NCBI GenBank assembly: GCA_002007465.1
Contig: LNAC01000162.1
Coordinates: forward strand, 443,792 to 507,791
DNA: 64,000 nucleotides
Reading direction: 5' to 3'
Origin: Ailurus styani
Taxonomy: Eukaryota; Chordata; Mammalia; Carnivora; Ailuridae
Part shown: positions 10,872-23,720 of the stretch, in pieces
Layout of the letters: every line of letters starts with the position of its first letter
How positions within the stretch are numbered: position 1 is the first letter of the stretch
Position numbers and translations under genes: made by a program
The notes under the pieces: generated by a model
Databases searched by the model: none
What the model was told of the DNA's origin: nothing
Seen by the model: the letters and a program-made list of their open reading frames with translations, nothing else

Positions 10872-13684
10872 ATTTAGCTGCGCTTTACTGTTGTGTCATC
10901 CTCTAGCTTAAGGGAATTTGGGAGACAAGGTCACTTGAAAGTTGTTCTATTTGTCACAGGAGTGTTACTACAAAGTCCATGGTATCACATAATGTTCTCT
11001 TTATGTGAATCTGAGAAAAATGTTTCTCGCTGGTCTCAGTACTGGGAAAGGCTTGGCTTCTTTATAGCAACTGTGTTATTTTTATATCATAGATACCACC
11101 AATCATATCATATTTTTCTTCGGCTGCTCACAAGCTCACAGCCAAATTTGTAACCCACTTCTAGGAGCTGTGCAAACTTTATAGCCTACATTTCTCTGTG
11201 CTAATCTTTCTCCTGGCTTTATTTTTCTTCTCTCTCTCTTTTTTTACCCAACTCTTATATTTTAACATGATTTACTGTATGTATTTTTTAGTCTATCTCA
11301 TATCCTTTGCAAAATAGGGAGCAGGAGATATAAACAAGCAAATAAATAGCAAGAAAAAGCATTCTATGGGACCCAAAGAGTGCCTGGATTATTTCACATA
11401 CAGCCAAGACAGAGTGCCCTTAGTAAGTGTTGCCAGGCTGTGTGGCATTCCCAAGCTGCATCTCTGGGATCTGGGGTTTTAGACAATGTAGCAGGATATT
11501 CTACTCGGGTTTCTAAGAGGAAAAGGTACTTTGAGCCAAGTGGAAATTCTAGTTTTCTCCCCTTTTTGTGTTGGATACCAAAATTCTTAAGGAATGTAAT
11601 AGGATATTTGGAGTGAGTTCCAAGTCCATAAATAAATACCCCAGTGAAGAGATCACAGGAAGTGCAGAACTGCCTGGGCTTTATGGCTTATGGCTCAGGT
11701 GTCTATATGGAAGGGAATCCTCAGGCAGGAGGGAGGAGGCAGAGCTAGACACTAGATGCCCACATTTGATTGGAACAGCCCCCAATTTGGAAGAGTGAGT
11801 GGTGGACTGGCTGATGGAAGAGAAAGCTGGATGGTCATGATACTGTCTCTGGGGACTCTTTCTCATAGTTTAGGCAAAACAGTTGCCACCAGGGTTTTCA
11901 GAACTGTCAGAGGTACAAGAAGTGATCCAGGGACCAGCAGTATAGGGCAGGACATTTTACAGGGCAGGGATCTCAGGTAGCTGGCAGGTCCATCAGTTTT
12001 AGGACCACTGACCTTGGATTCAGTGAAATGATTCCATTTCCTCCTTTGAATGCCGGGCAAACAGTTAAGCCATTTGCCCCAATGCAGTTCGATGTATGCA
12101 GTTGTTGCCCTGTTGGGAAGGCAGGAATAATGATACCAAATGACAGATATGAGCCCAGAGTGGTCCTCTGGCACTGCTCATGTCCTAATTCCTGTCCTGT
12201 GCTAGGGTTTTGGCAAGAAACTGATTAGGAATGATTTTTTTTTTTGGAGTATGGAAAATGGGAGGCAGTACAGGTAAACAAAAAGGAGCCTAGATAAAAG
12301 TTTTATTTCTTTACACTGACTCTGTTCTCAGGTGTGAAATTTTGTCCATCTTTGAGATCTAATTTTACTTTAAAAAAATATGGGCAGAAAAAGAAGAGAA
12401 CTGCATACCATCCCTGACTCTCCTACCAGCTTCTGCAGAGGTAAAAGATAGAACATTTTATAGATATGAATGACTTGCCGGAGCTTCCCCAGGAAGTAAA
12501 GCAAGTGGGATTGGGACATATGAGAAACATTTTGAATTTTCTGAAAGAAGATGATAAGGTAATAAAAGCTGAGATCAATTTAGAAAGTCTGACTGGAATT
12601 GATCTCACTGCCTAGCCTGAGCAGCCACACTTTTCAGTCTTTGTGTGAATTCCAAGTGACAGCAGGGAGAGGAGTCATCTGCTCTCCAAACACCATACAG
12701 CTGTGGTAGTAAATGGCAGAGCCCATAGATAATGTCATGCCAACTAGAGGTCAGTGAGTGGTGAATACAGGTCTGCCGCTTGTACACCTGGGGCTGGCTT
12801 GAGGCCTTTGGCACTGTCCCCTATTCACATGAGTCAGCCCTCAGAGATCCTTTGGCTTCCTATCTAATTTTTAAGTCATAGCCAGATTGGAGAAGCCAAC
12901 TAAACTGAGTTCTCAGGACTACACCAGACAAAGGAGACCTTTGGTTTTGACTGTGGTCCCAGATCTCCTTGGGTCCAACCCTTTAGCAGCATCACTCTAC
13001 TTAAGTGTTTATAACAAGATGTCACTTAAACTAGGTCCCCTAGTTACTTGAGATAGATAGCACAGAAGGAGAGAGAGAGAGAGCTTAGGGAGAGTAATAT
13101 AAAAATGTGTACTTTTAGCCAAGACTTCCAGCCACTCATTTTGTTTTTCAAAATAACACCCATTTCTGAATTCTGAAATTCCGGGAGAAATATATCAAAT
13201 CTAATGATTGTCATTTAGGTTTTCCAGTGGTTCATTGGTACTAGAAGGTAAGAATTGGAATGGCAGACACAGGATTGCAGCTGGAGCAATTTTAGTTTTT
13301 TCTCCTCTCCATATCATTACCACAATGGTGCTGTTTTGTATAGGTATGTATCTTCTGCATCCTCATGCCCTGCTTTAGACTCTGGCTATATGAGATGGGA
13401 TATATGAAAAGTTTCTCCCTTTGCTTTGGTAAAAATTATTTCAATACAGAGGAACACAATCTCCCATTATACAGTCATCCATTTAACAGATAATTGAGAA
13501 TCGACTTTATGTGAAACACTGTCATATGAACCTTAGAAGGTGAGTGGAGTGGTCTTTGCCTTACAATTGAACAGGGAAGCTATGATATATATTCAACTAA
13601 AACACTTGGATTGCTGTGACACATGGATTGGAAAAGTTGGAAGGAAAGCTCTCTGGATGTTCAGAGAAGCTAGAGGAAATTTTC
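10872..13684. other. Single-copy-looking DNA, no gene seen
   Basis: Several short open frames occur on both strands between 11380 and 12814 but overlap antisense to one another and show no domain. A short (GA)n run is at 13069-13084. No exon structure recognised. Confidence 0.45.
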
Positions 13685-15010
13685 TTTTTTTAAAATTAAG
13701 AAAATTTTTCTTTGGCTCTTTAAATTTGTTTTTTATTCCAGTTAGTTAAAATACAGTGTTATATTAGTTTCAGGTGTACAGTGATACAACAATTCCATAT
13801 ATTACCTGGTGCTTATCATGACAAGTGCACTCCTTACTCCCTATCACCTATTAACCCATCCCCCCACCCTTTCCCCTGTAGTAACCATCAGAGTTTGTTC
13901 TCTATAATGAAGAATCTGTTTCTTGATTTGCCTCTCTCTTTTTTCTCCCCCTTTTCCTTTGTTTTGTTCCTTATATTCCACATTTGAGTGAAATCATATG
14001 TATTTGTCTTTCTCTGACTGACTTATTTCACTTAGCATAATGCCCTCTTGCTCCATCCATGTCATTGCAAAAGGCAAGATTTCTTTCTTTTTTATGGCTG
14101 AGTAATATTCCATCATATATGCAAATATATACATATATATATGTTACTTCTTCTTTATCCATTTAGCAATTGATGGACACTTAGGCTATACTTCCATAAT
14201 TTGGCTATTGTAAATAATGCTCTAATAAACATAGGAGTGCATATATCCCTTTATATTAGTGTTTTTATGTTCTTTTGATAAATACTCAGTAGTGAGATCA
14301 CTGAATCATAGCATAGTTCTATTTTTAATTTTTTGAGGAACCTTCATACTGTTTTCCACAGTGGTTGCACCAGTTTGCATTCCCACCAACAGTGCACGAG
14401 TGTTCCTTTTTCTCCATGTCCACACCAAGGCCTATTCTTTCTTTTGTTGTTAACTTTAACTATTCTGACAGGTGTGAGGTGATATCTCAGTGAAGTTTTG
14501 ATTTGCATTTCTGTGATGATAAATGTAGGTGAACATTTTTTCATGTGTCTGTTGGCCATTTCAGTGTCTTCTTTGGAGAAATGTCTGTTCATGTCTTTTG
14601 CCAACTTTTAAATTGGATTATTTATTTTTGGGGGTGTTGAGTTATAAGTTCTTTATAGATTTTGGATACTAACCCTTTATCAGATATTTCTTTTGCAAAT
14701 ATCTTCTCCCACTCAGTAGGTTGCCTTTTAATTTTGTTAATTGTTTCCTTCACTGTGCAGAAGCTTTTTATTTCGATGTAATCCCAATGGTTTATTTTTG
14801 CTTTTGTGTGCCTTGCCTCAGGAGACCTGTCTAGAGAAAAGCTGTATGGCTGATGTCAAGGAAGTTACTATCTGTGTTCTCTTCTAGGATTTTTATGGTG
14901 TCATGTCTCACATTTAAGTCTTTCATCCATTCTGAATTTAATTTTGTGTATGATGTAAGAAAGTGGTCCAGTTTCATTCTTTTGCTTGTTGCTGTCCAGT
15001 TTTCCCAGGA
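13685..15010 (-). mobile_element. 5'-truncated LINE-1, antisense
   Basis: On the minus strand it carries the C-terminal part of L1 ORF2 followed by the 3' UTR; the best open piece is 14344-14604, with the cysteine-containing C-terminal region visible ([20 protein letters not shown]). The plus strand shows the mirrored text TTTCAGGTGTACAGTGATAC near the 3' end. ORF2 is broken by stops and cannot encode a working reverse transcriptase. A probable target duplication GAAATTTTC lies at 13676-13684 and 15011-15019. The element ends where the conserved TCCAGTTTTCCCAG text stops. Confidence 0.88.
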
Positions 15011-15019
15011 GAAATTTTC

Positions 15020-15734
15020 ATTAAATGGTCAGATAATGTTTTTATAAGACTGTAGCTTTTATGGCCAGAGGTATATGTTATAGAATTATAGAGTTAGAAA
15101 TGAGGAGGAAAGTTATTATAAGAACATGGATGACATGGGCTATAAGGCCAGGAGTGGTTCAGGGAACAGACACTGGCCCAAGTGTCGGGTATATAATAAT
15201 ATACCTTAATAATAGCTTATCTTTAGAATATTCTATGGTTTCCACATCTTTCCCCCATATGTTATCATATTTGGTCTTTATAACAACTCCATAGGGTGAT
15301 TCTCTGTTTGTTGAGGACCAAGTTAATGAATTTCTTCCTCCTCACTGGGCAATAGGGAGTCACAAAAGATTATTTCTGAGATGGGCTTAATGAAGGGCAA
15401 ACCAGCTGGGAAGATTTTTTTCTAGGCTGGATTGGAGTGGGAAAGTCTGGAGTTGAGAAAACAAATTCTGACACCATGGTGGTTGTGTGGGTTGGGAATG
15501 ACAGAACAGAAAGGGAGGAATGAGAAGACACATTCCCAAAATAGAATTGCAGGTCAATTGGAAGTGGCTTGAATGCTTCAAGAAGGACTAAAAAAAAATC
15601 AATATTTTATTAAATTCTCTGCTGTGACCATTCCTCAGTTAGAGTTAATTTTTCTTTGTATTTTCAGAAGAATGTGTTAACTTTAGCATTTCTTTCTGCC
15701 TCATTTTATTGTTATTTATGTATTTCATACTCTT
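15020..15734. other. Single-copy-looking DNA, no gene seen
   Basis: No named repeat or exon. Short open frames (64-77 codons) are unsupported. Confidence 0.4.
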
Positions 15735-15850
15735 ATTAGGTTGTAAGCTTCTGGCAGATAAGAATAATGTTATTCATCTTTGTCTTTCCTGAGAGGAAGC
15801 AAATAGTTTGGTCACTTGCACATAAGTAGTATTTAATAAACACTTGCCAT
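15735..15850 (+). repeat. L2 LINE 3'-end relic
   Basis: Decayed L2 terminus: GTTGTAAGCTTCTGGCAGAT, then TTATTCATCTTTGTCTTTCC, then a CACATAAGTAGTATTTAATA segment. The order matches the L2 3' end (GTGAGCTCCTTGAGGGCAGG ... TAGTAGGTGCTCAATAAATG). Confidence 0.7.
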
Positions 15851-15964
15851 ATTTAACTGGTTTGGCAGTGAAAAACAAAAGGAAGGCTTAAAACAGTAGG
15901 GTTGCAGGAGAAGGGTTATTTATTTTAAGAAACAAATGAGATATGGTGGAAAGGATATCCAAGA

Positions 15965-16160
15965 TGGACTCAAACTTGGTTTAAATCCTGGCACTACCCA
16001 TTTGTTTTCTAAATGACCTTAGCCAACTCACTTAATGTTTTTAAGCATTATTTTCCATGATATAACATGCCAACAATAAAATCTACCTTTTGAAGTTGCT
16101 GTGAGAACTAAATGAAACAGTATGTGTCTAACACAGTATCTGGCATGTTAGTTCATGTCC
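15965..16160 (+). repeat. MIR SINE relic
   Basis: Nearly full-length MIR in forward order: a TTTAAATCCTGGCACTACCC head, CTAAATGACCTTAGCCAACT core, a TTTTTAAGCATTATTTTCCA segment and an ACACAGTATCTGGCATGTTA end. Confidence 0.8.
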
Positions 16161-16934
16161 AGGCCTATTCCAGCCCCCTGACTTGAGTATGTTCCTACAC
16201 ATATGGGGAGAAGATTAAGAGGTGGAAAACATAAGAGAAAGGAGAAATTATAGGTCAAGTTTCCATAAGATGGAGTAGGCAAGGAAGTGTTTCTGAAAAG
16301 ACAAGACAGATACTACTTCCTTTTAAATAGACAGAAAGGAGAGAAGGGGAAATTTAAAGAAATTCTGTCAAGTGAAGACTATGGATTCTAGGAACACCTA
16401 TCTCAGAAAGGTTGGAAGGTTATCTTCTAGGGTGAGAGGTGTGGGGAAGGGGATTAAATGGGGTTGGCTACTAGAGAGTAAATAATATCTGGAAGAGCTG
16501 CTATGGGTATTGGGTCAGGGAATCAACAAAACAAGAGAAGAAAGTTTGCTTGAAAGTAATGAAGGTCAGTAAAGCCTGGATAGCGTGAGTTTGCTGTTGA
16601 CACAATCACCAAAGCATTAAAAAGCATGAATCCAAAGTGTTACTGGTCAGTCCCACTTATGGAGCACTTAATGCTACGTAAGGCATTGCGCTGATGAAAA
16701 TGGGCTCTCAGCTGGAGAGGACAGAGCTGGAAAGATGGAAGGATCTATGTGCGTGTGTGTGTGTGTGTGCATGTGTACTCTGCAAAAGAAGGATATACTG
16801 ATATATTCTGTCAAAGAATCAGCATAGCTTGCCCATTCTACTGCTCTTTCTGGAAAAGACTTTAGATATTATATAGTTCAACCTAAACTTAGGTATGGGC
16901 TGAGTGTGACTTGCCAGAAATTATTTTACTGGGA
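16161..16934. other. Single-copy-looking DNA with a short (GT)n
   Basis: Purine-rich stretches near 16200-16560 and a short GT run at 16751-16769. No gene seen. Confidence 0.4.
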
Positions 16935-17075
16935 GGTAGTGTGGTAGAATGGTTAAGAATATGGCACTAGAATCTGACTTCTGCATTTGAATCCCCGATC
17001 TGTGGCCTTGGACAAGGTTTTTAGCTTTTATAAAACTTATCCAATGCCCGAGATACAATAGTCACTCCATGAACA
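16935..17075 (+). repeat. MIR SINE relic
   Basis: Retains the MIR 5' half: TAGTGTGGTAGAATGGTTAA, a TGACTTCTGCATTTGAATCC segment (the tRNA-like B-box region), then TGTGGCCTTGGACAAGGTTT. Confidence 0.8.
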
Positions 17076-18334
17076 TTATCTAGACTCAGGGTTTCCTGAT
17101 ATCTACCCACTGTTCTGCCTGCCACGTGGGGCTGCCTTGTTGACTGACTCCCTGAAGACTGACCATGGGTAATGAACTGTAATCTTTTTTGGTACAAGGC
17201 TTTTTTTTTTAAACCATGTTAGGTATATTGGGCCCATTGTTCTTATAAATTTGTATCCTTAACCCTTGACAATAAATTTTCAATTGGGTTTACTGAATTT
17301 ATACAGTACTTCCACAATAAAGATGATCTTGCTTGAAATATTTGTAATGAATAATCTTTGTATATAATTTATGAGACTGTCTCATTTCTTTCAACCATGT
17401 AGCTTTTACAACCACTCACTTTTGAAGACTAATCTCCATTTTCTTAATCAGAATCCTGTTAAAAAGGGAACCCTATTGAACATAGTTTTTGGACCAGGAA
17501 ACCAAGGAATAGGAGAATCAGTAAGTTTCCTCAGGCCAAACAATGACAGAAATGTGGGGCATGAAGCATGAATTATCCATAATGTGACATATGAGTGTGG
17601 CTTCTCTTCCAGTTATAACCAACATTAGCGGATCTAAAGGCCTGATGCATTACATAGATACTTAAGATAGACCATTAGGTACTAAACTCCCCTTTTTTTT
17701 AGACCCCAGAAATAATGATTCCTTTCCCCTACTTCTCTTACTTCCATTTCTGTGGTAATGGTGAAAGAATTAAAAATCAGGCCTAGTGAAGACCATTTGG
17801 GCCTCAGGAAACAACTCAATTGTTTGTGTTTCCATCACTCCAGAGATATTCTGAGGGTTGGTACACACCATCCTGAAAGAGAGAAGGATCCATGGACCAT
17901 CTCATTTCTGACTCAGTCAGCCAGCTGGGTGTTGAGACTATTTCCATGGCTTCCAATCCGTCAGTGCTTGAAAACATTTACTACAGAAAGGATCGCTGGC
18001 TGAGGGAAGACATTTGTCTAATTCGGCAACAGCACTTTACACTGCATTTCCAGATTATGCCTCTCCTTGAAAATGATCTATTACAGGAGCAGTTTATAAA
18101 ATTAAACACTTGTCATTATGCAATGTAAAATTCATGAAGCAACCAAATGTCAGGGATCTACATATTTAAAAGATGGGAGTTTTAGCATTTCTTCCCTGGC
18201 AGGGATTCTGAGCAGAAAAAGGCCCAGAGAAAAACATAGCTAATCACAAAGCTGTTTTGGAACAGACCAAACAACTCCTTTTTGGAACTGTTAGTCCAAA
18301 GGGACCCTATTTTCCTAATGAAAAAAGTAATTAT
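17076..18334. other. Single-copy-looking DNA, no gene seen
   Basis: Two overlapping plus-strand open frames of 83 and 78 codons (17752-18003 and 17892-18128) share the same bases in different frames and have no family motif. The interval 17750-18150 is repeat-free and has a mixed composition, so it could be conserved non-coding sequence; I cannot test that here. Confidence 0.4.
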
Positions 18335-18500
18335 TTCTTTAATAAATATTTACTGAATAGCTACTATGTGCCAATCACTATGCAAAGCAAGGGGCAACAT
18401 CAGTGAATATAAGCAGTATTCTGGCTCTCAGGGAGCATACATTCTAGTGTGGGGTGGGATGTAGGGAGGTAGACAATATACAAGTAAACAAATGAACAAG
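18335..18500 (+). repeat. Ancient mammalian interspersed repeat fragment
   Basis: Follows the old-repeat text AAATATTTACTGAATAGCTA, then CTACTATGTGCCAATCACTA, GGGAGCATACATTCTAGTGT and AGACAATATACAAGTAAACA. This is the same family as the pieces near 6425, 23180 and 55265; I do not assign a name. Confidence 0.5.
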
Positions 18501-18571
18501 AAAACAATGCATTTTTCTCCTTACCCATATATATAAATTTTTCTGTCAGAGAGAAGGAGATCTGTCTCTTT

Positions 18572-18769
18572 TTTTTTTTTTTTTTTTATTCATTTGACAC
18601 AGAGAGAGAGATTACAAGTAGGCAGAGAGGCAGGCAGAGAGAGAGGAGAGAGGAGGAAGCAGGCTCCCTGCTGAGCAGAGAGCCCGATGTGGGCCTCGAT
18701 CCCAGGACCCTGGGATCATGACCTGAGCCGAAGGCAGCGGCTTTAACCCACTGAGCCACCCAGGCGCCC
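18572..18769 (-). mobile_element. Young CAN-type SINE, mustelid-like subfamily
   Basis: Reverse orientation: poly-T tail, then TTCATTTGACACAGAGAGAG, the GGCAGAGAGGCAGGCAGAGA block, a CTGCTGAGCAGAGAGCCCGA block and a terminal GAGCCACCCAGGCGCC. It is flanked by a perfect 15-bp duplication GAGATCTGTCTCTTT (18557-18571 and 18770-18784). The intact head, long homogeneous tail and perfect duplication make it one of the youngest-looking insertions here. Confidence 0.96.
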
Positions 18770-18784
18770 GAGATCTGTCTCTTT

Positions 18785-19879
18785 AAACTACAGCAACTTT
18801 TTTTTGAATTGCCAGGGCCAAATCACTCATGTGAACAGTTAACACTAAGCAGTTATGGGTTGCAGAATCCCATACTAGATTCAGAAATGATGGAATAGCG
18901 TAGGGTGAACCATAAACTAGCTTTGTGTAAGGAACTTTCCTTTGAAGAAGTATAAGCCACAATTTTGATAAAACTGAAGATCATATTGTTAGGACCCTCT
19001 ACGCCATCTTCTCTCACAGTACAACTTTGCTTCTTGCTCTACAGGAAAGGAGTAGTAAACATTTATCCCCAGGTTCAGCCTATGATAGAAGCAGGAGCAT
19101 TAGGCAACTTAAACTCTTGTTTTGGGGCTCAAGTGCCCATCCATTTTATGCTCATGAAGAACACTCCCTGCCAGAGGGACCAGTAACTGACAAGTCTACC
19201 TCTCATGACTTCTTCATATGGAACCACACCTACTGGCTATGGGTTCCTTAGGTTCCTTAGGATGGTTGTTGTACCAGGTTGAGACCCATAAATATGCTAA
19301 TGCCTTCCCCTCAGAGCTCTGTTTTCAGTTCTCATACCACGTCACCAGCTCAGCTCCAAGGCCAGTTGTGTCATGACACTGGGACCCAGCTGCTTTGTTC
19401 TATGCCAGGAATTTTCAACATGGAATCATGGCTTTGACATAATATTTTAACTTCTGGCTTTTAGTGTTTTAAAATATGCATCATGGTGAGAGTTAAAGGT
19501 GTAGTAAGAGTCAGGAATGTTGGTTTCACATGTCAATTAGTAATGACACAACAAAGAAAACAGTGATTTTATACATCGAAAGTGCCATTTTGAAGTCAAA
19601 ACAGCTACATCAAAATGATTATGTTAAAGTGGGTGCATCACATCACAGTGTCAAAAGTTGTTGGATTGTCTTCTTACTTCATCTTCCATTACTCATCTAG
19701 GGCATGATGGGGGACTATTCCAAGAAACTCTTAATCTGAAAGCAGTGTGAGTGTCCAGCGCCGGTAACAGACCACACTAAGCAGACATCATGCAACATTT
19801 CTGCTGAGGCATAATAACATCATGCACCTGTGTCAGAAAGCAGGGACCAGCAACTGTGGTGATGAACCCATCAGGCCAG
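18785..19879. other. Single-copy-looking DNA, no gene seen
   Basis: No named repeat. Two overlapping plus-strand open frames at 18965-19251 (73 and 74 codons) are in different frames and unsupported. Confidence 0.4.
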
Positions 19880-20780
19880 AGCCTGTTGTCCAGCTTTTTA
19901 TGAGCATCTATATTTCCCTTAAAGTGAGACCACTTGAGGAAGGATCTCAGGGTAGAGTTTAGAGACAGGTGTGATCTGCCTTAGAATGCTATCAGGAGGC
20001 AAGTGTATTTTGAGGGGTTAATAAGACCTAGGTTTTTGGAAGGAGTGAACGAGGCCTTCAGTGGGGAAAGACTGCTGTGTGCAATTATTCCTGTATAGGT
20101 GATGCCAAAGAGATGAGTTTAACCGAAACTGGGGACATGTGTTCAGGGAACATGTGTTTAGAGAAAGTGGGATGTAATTGGCAAGGGGCCTTGAATATGT
20201 GAAGCTGCAGAAATTTGATGTGGTATTGAGAGGCAATAAGAAGCTATTATGGGTTTTTAACAGGTGACTTCCATAACAGCCAAGTGACTGAAAGACTACC
20301 CAAGCTTTTTTTGTGAGATGAACTGGTGCAGGAGTAGAATTAGAAGCCGGAAGAGCTTCCCTGAAGTTACTCTACAACCCAGCTATAAGGTAATGAGGGT
20401 TTAAGCCCATTTGCAAAGGCGACAGAAATGGAAATGAAGATGCATATGTGAAATAAATCAAGAAGGAATTTGCAGGATTGGGAAGAGATTAAATATTGGG
20501 GATAAAGGAAATATAAATCCAAAATAAATCCAAGGTACTAAGTTGAGTTGAAGATTTGGCATATTGTTGCCATTGATAGCGATGGACACACTTGGGAAGC
20601 CTATTTGGGGTCAAGAATCAGAGCCGAGAGTTCACTTACCATAGTGTTAATGGGACAACCAAGAACTATTCTGTTTCAAATGTAAGTGGTGATATCGATA
20701 TTGAGAGAGGCTGAAAAATCATTGGAAATGGAGGATTTGGGAACTATCTTTGAAGAAGTGGGAGCAAATTGTCATCAGTT
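19880..20780 (+). repeat. Possible ancient interspersed repeat, heavily decayed
   Basis: Purine-rich text such as GGCAAGGGGCCTTGAATATG, CAATAAGAAGCTATTATGGG and GGACACACTTGGGAAGCCTA recalls the middle of an old mammalian repeat that also seems to be present at 35150-35690. Divergence is high and the assignment is a weak inference. Confidence 0.3.
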
Positions 20781-22932
20781 ACTGTCATCATCACCATCAC
20801 TGTTGTGAAACATTGTGTAAGGATACAGTGGGAGTAGATAAATACATTTGTAAAGTCTCAAACATATATGTTTGATAAAGTCTTCATAAAGGAAAGCAAG
20901 AAATCAATGAAAAATTGAAAACAATGAAGTATTTGAAAAGCAGAATGAGCAAAGTGGAGAAGAGAGGAGAGTGCTTCAAGAAAGGGACACGGTCAGGGTG
21001 CCCTGATGAAGCAGTGAATTCATGAAGGGGGAACAGAATTTGACCCTTTGACCTTCTGGAGAGGCTAACTTCCTTTTTAGAAAGTAGTGAGTTTACAGAT
21101 GGGGTCAAATAGGGAGTAGCTGGCAAAAATGGGAAGATTATAACAGAACTTAGCTTGAAAAGGACAGTATTAAAGTTGGAAGGAACATAGATGTCATCTA
21201 CTGTGACTTCCTCTTTATTTCAGAAATCCCTTTCAGGATCTGTATCCCTACCAGACATTCATTTGTTGGAAGGGTACTCCCAAATTTGCCAGGCAGTGGA
21301 CTCCGTATTTGAACAACAGATTAGTGGGTCAGTGAATTCTTCACTGAGATTAAAAAAAAAAAAATCTTGAAGAGTACAAGCACAGAAAGTAGACATTTTC
21401 TGGTAGCAGGAAAGTACAGCAGAATCAAGTGAAGCCAATATGTATTTTAGCTAGAAGAGAGGCTTGTATATAGTCAAAGGAAGAAAAAGAAATAGTAGAG
21501 AAGAAAAGGTGAAAGAATCTAGAAAGAGAGGGAAGATAAAGTCTCTTAGAGGCCAGAGGCAGGAAGTGATCAGAGACACAGATGGAAAGGTTATTTTCTT
21601 TTTATTTATCTACCCATCAACCAGTGCCTGATACAGTGCTTTTAGCATAGCATGTGTGCAATAGAGAGATGTGCTGATTGATTGAGAAGAAAGATATTTT
21701 TGAAATCCAGAAATAGATAAAGGGAGGGAGTCAAAAGCAGATCTAGGATCTAACTAATGATACAAATCGTGTGAGCTGAGGAGCAAAAGAAAATTCAGAA
21801 GCATTACTTTTGGCCACTGAAAAGAAAAATGACTGCTGTTTTAGTCAATTTTAAAGATAATGATTAAAAAAATAATAATAAAAAAAAAAGCTGTCTGTCT
21901 CCTTTGTACCTTCTCCCAAAACTGAATAGACAAGGCATTCAGATCAAATCATCCCTCCTGGAAGATGAGACATGCCAACAGAACCTTAGCCAGATGGGAG
22001 CTGTAGAAAGAGTCTCAGAGGGACATTTTGTTGCCCAGTCAGTTTGGATTTAAACCAGGTGCCTCCAGGGTAGAAGGCCAGAGCTTTGCCAGGCAGGAGC
22101 AGGGATGTAAGCTGCCGTTGTGTGAAAACAAGTTAAGTTGCTTCGTTCCAGGGAATATGATCCAAGTGTCATAAATGCATCTGTTTAATAATGCATATCA
22201 GTAGCTGTTCCAGAATTTGGGCGCCTTGAGCTGCCTTTGTTTCCTCATTTCCAGAAACACGAACAAGCCCGTGTCTTAACAAAAGCACTAGATGGCAGCA
22301 TAGGACATCTATTCAACTGTCTCTCTCCACAGGCTGCTGGAATTTTGACAGCTACAAAACGGTACCTGTGGTTTTGTGTATAAAACTGGTATAACTGTTT
22401 GTACATTTAAAAAATGTAACAATAAATTAAACATAAGGGAAATGGGTTGCTAATAAATACAGTGTTAGACTGCATTTTTGTATACCAGGTGACAAGCTCG
22501 GGCATTCAAACCTGATTAGTGCAAGAGGATAGGCAGGATGGGAAGCAAGTTGAAGGAGCTGCAAAATGTACATGCTGGGTGGTTATAGCTTCCTTGAGGG
22601 TTGTTGTTGATTTACCCATATGTCTGTATGCATTACACAGAGGTGAAAATCTAGGAAAGTGAAGGGTACGATATGTCTGAAAGTCTGGTAACGAGGGATT
22701 CTAGAAAGAAGCACTGTTCTGTGATTCCCTAACTCACTGTTTGGATGAGTGGAAGCTGAAAGTGTGAGCTCATTATATCTGTTTTCCTAAAAAAGGACAC
22801 AAATCGTGCCTCTCCTTTCTCTTAGATCCATGCATCATTTAGGAAATAGGCCTCTTAAACCTGCACACATCTTAGGCTATAGGACTGGGCTCAGTACACA
22901 CCTTCATCTTTTTCTGTCATCTAGGCTGATTC
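20781..22932. other. Single-copy-looking DNA, no gene seen
   Basis: Purine-rich between 20880 and 21560. A possible tiny L2 end lies near 21625-21685 (CCAGTGCCTGATACAGTGCT). The segment 22090-22400 is repeat-free with unusually balanced composition and is listed below as a conservation candidate. Confidence 0.4.
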
Positions 22933-22957
22933 TTTTTTTTTTTTTTTTTTTTTTTTT
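22933..22957. repeat. Poly-T run (25 T)
   Basis: Uninterrupted T homopolymer followed by CAG. There is no SINE body next to it and no open exon after the CAG, so it is neither a clear retroposon tail nor a supported splice acceptor. Confidence 0.9.
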
Positions 22958-23179
22958 CAGGTTAGAAGAAACTGTAGTCTGAGATGAGCATGGGCTTCTG
23001 GGTTTGATTCCAGTAAGGACGAGTTGGTTTGCTGCAGACAGGTAGAAAACAAAGACTATTCTAAGGCTGTATATTGTAAACCTTGATCAAACAACTGAAA
23101 TATTCTTAAGCACTCTTAGAAAAAGAATTCAGAGCACAACTTCTTTCAAGATAGCCAGAAGGATTATCTTTTTATTCTT
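22958..23179. other. Short unassigned segment
   Basis: No recognisable feature. Confidence 0.4.
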
Positions 23180-23250
23180 TCTTTCAACAAACATTTATTA
23201 TCTACTAAGTGCCAGACATTGTCCTGGGCAATGAAAGAGATCTAAAGCAA
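23180..23250 (+). repeat. Ancient interspersed repeat fragment
   Basis: TTTCAACAAACATTTATTAT followed by CTACTAAGTGCCAGACATTG and GTCCTGGGCAATGAAAGAGA is the start of the same old repeat family seen at 18335. Confidence 0.45.
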
Positions 23251-23349
23251 AAGCAAAAGGACCCCAAAACATGATATAGCATAATATACATCTTCTTTAT
23301 TGCACAGACAATAATTAGAATTACTATTGCCATAATGGTTTCTAGCTCA

Positions 23350-23545
23350 TGACACATAGACCTACAGTACCTTATTTGAGTCTCACAACAACCCTGTTGT
23401 TTGGATCTTTTTACAAATGAGGAACCTGAAGTTCAGAAATAATTAGTAATTTGCCTAAGAGCATAGCTAATAAGTGGTAGGAATGGCATTTGAAGCTAGA
23501 CTTTTGACTCTAATTCTTAAACTCTTTCCACTACACCATACAACT
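23350..23545 (-). repeat. MIR SINE relic
   Basis: Almost full-length reverse MIR: GAGTCTCACAACAACCCTGT, a TTTTTACAAATGAGGAACCT core, AATTTGCCTAAGAGCATAGC, and an end matching TTAAACTCTTTCCACTACAC. Confidence 0.85.
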
Positions 23546-23720
23546 CTAAAGAAAATAATTCATATTTCTTATCGTTTTAACTCTTGAAAACATTTTAATC
23601 TCAGAAATGCATGAAATTTAGATAAAAGATTTGAATTCAAGTGCTGTGTGTTTATTTACGTAGTAAATAATGTTAGAAATAAAGAGTCTACTAACTGTGG
23701 AATAAAAAAAAAACGTAATG

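Noticed and set aside
17752..18128. Two overlapping open frames that could be an exon
   Set aside because: Different frames over the same bases, no convincing acceptor and donor pair, no family resemblance. Kept only as unassigned sequence.
22933..22960. T25 followed by CAG as a 3' splice site
   Set aside because: No branch-site plus exon structure that I can support; T-runs followed by CAG are common by chance.
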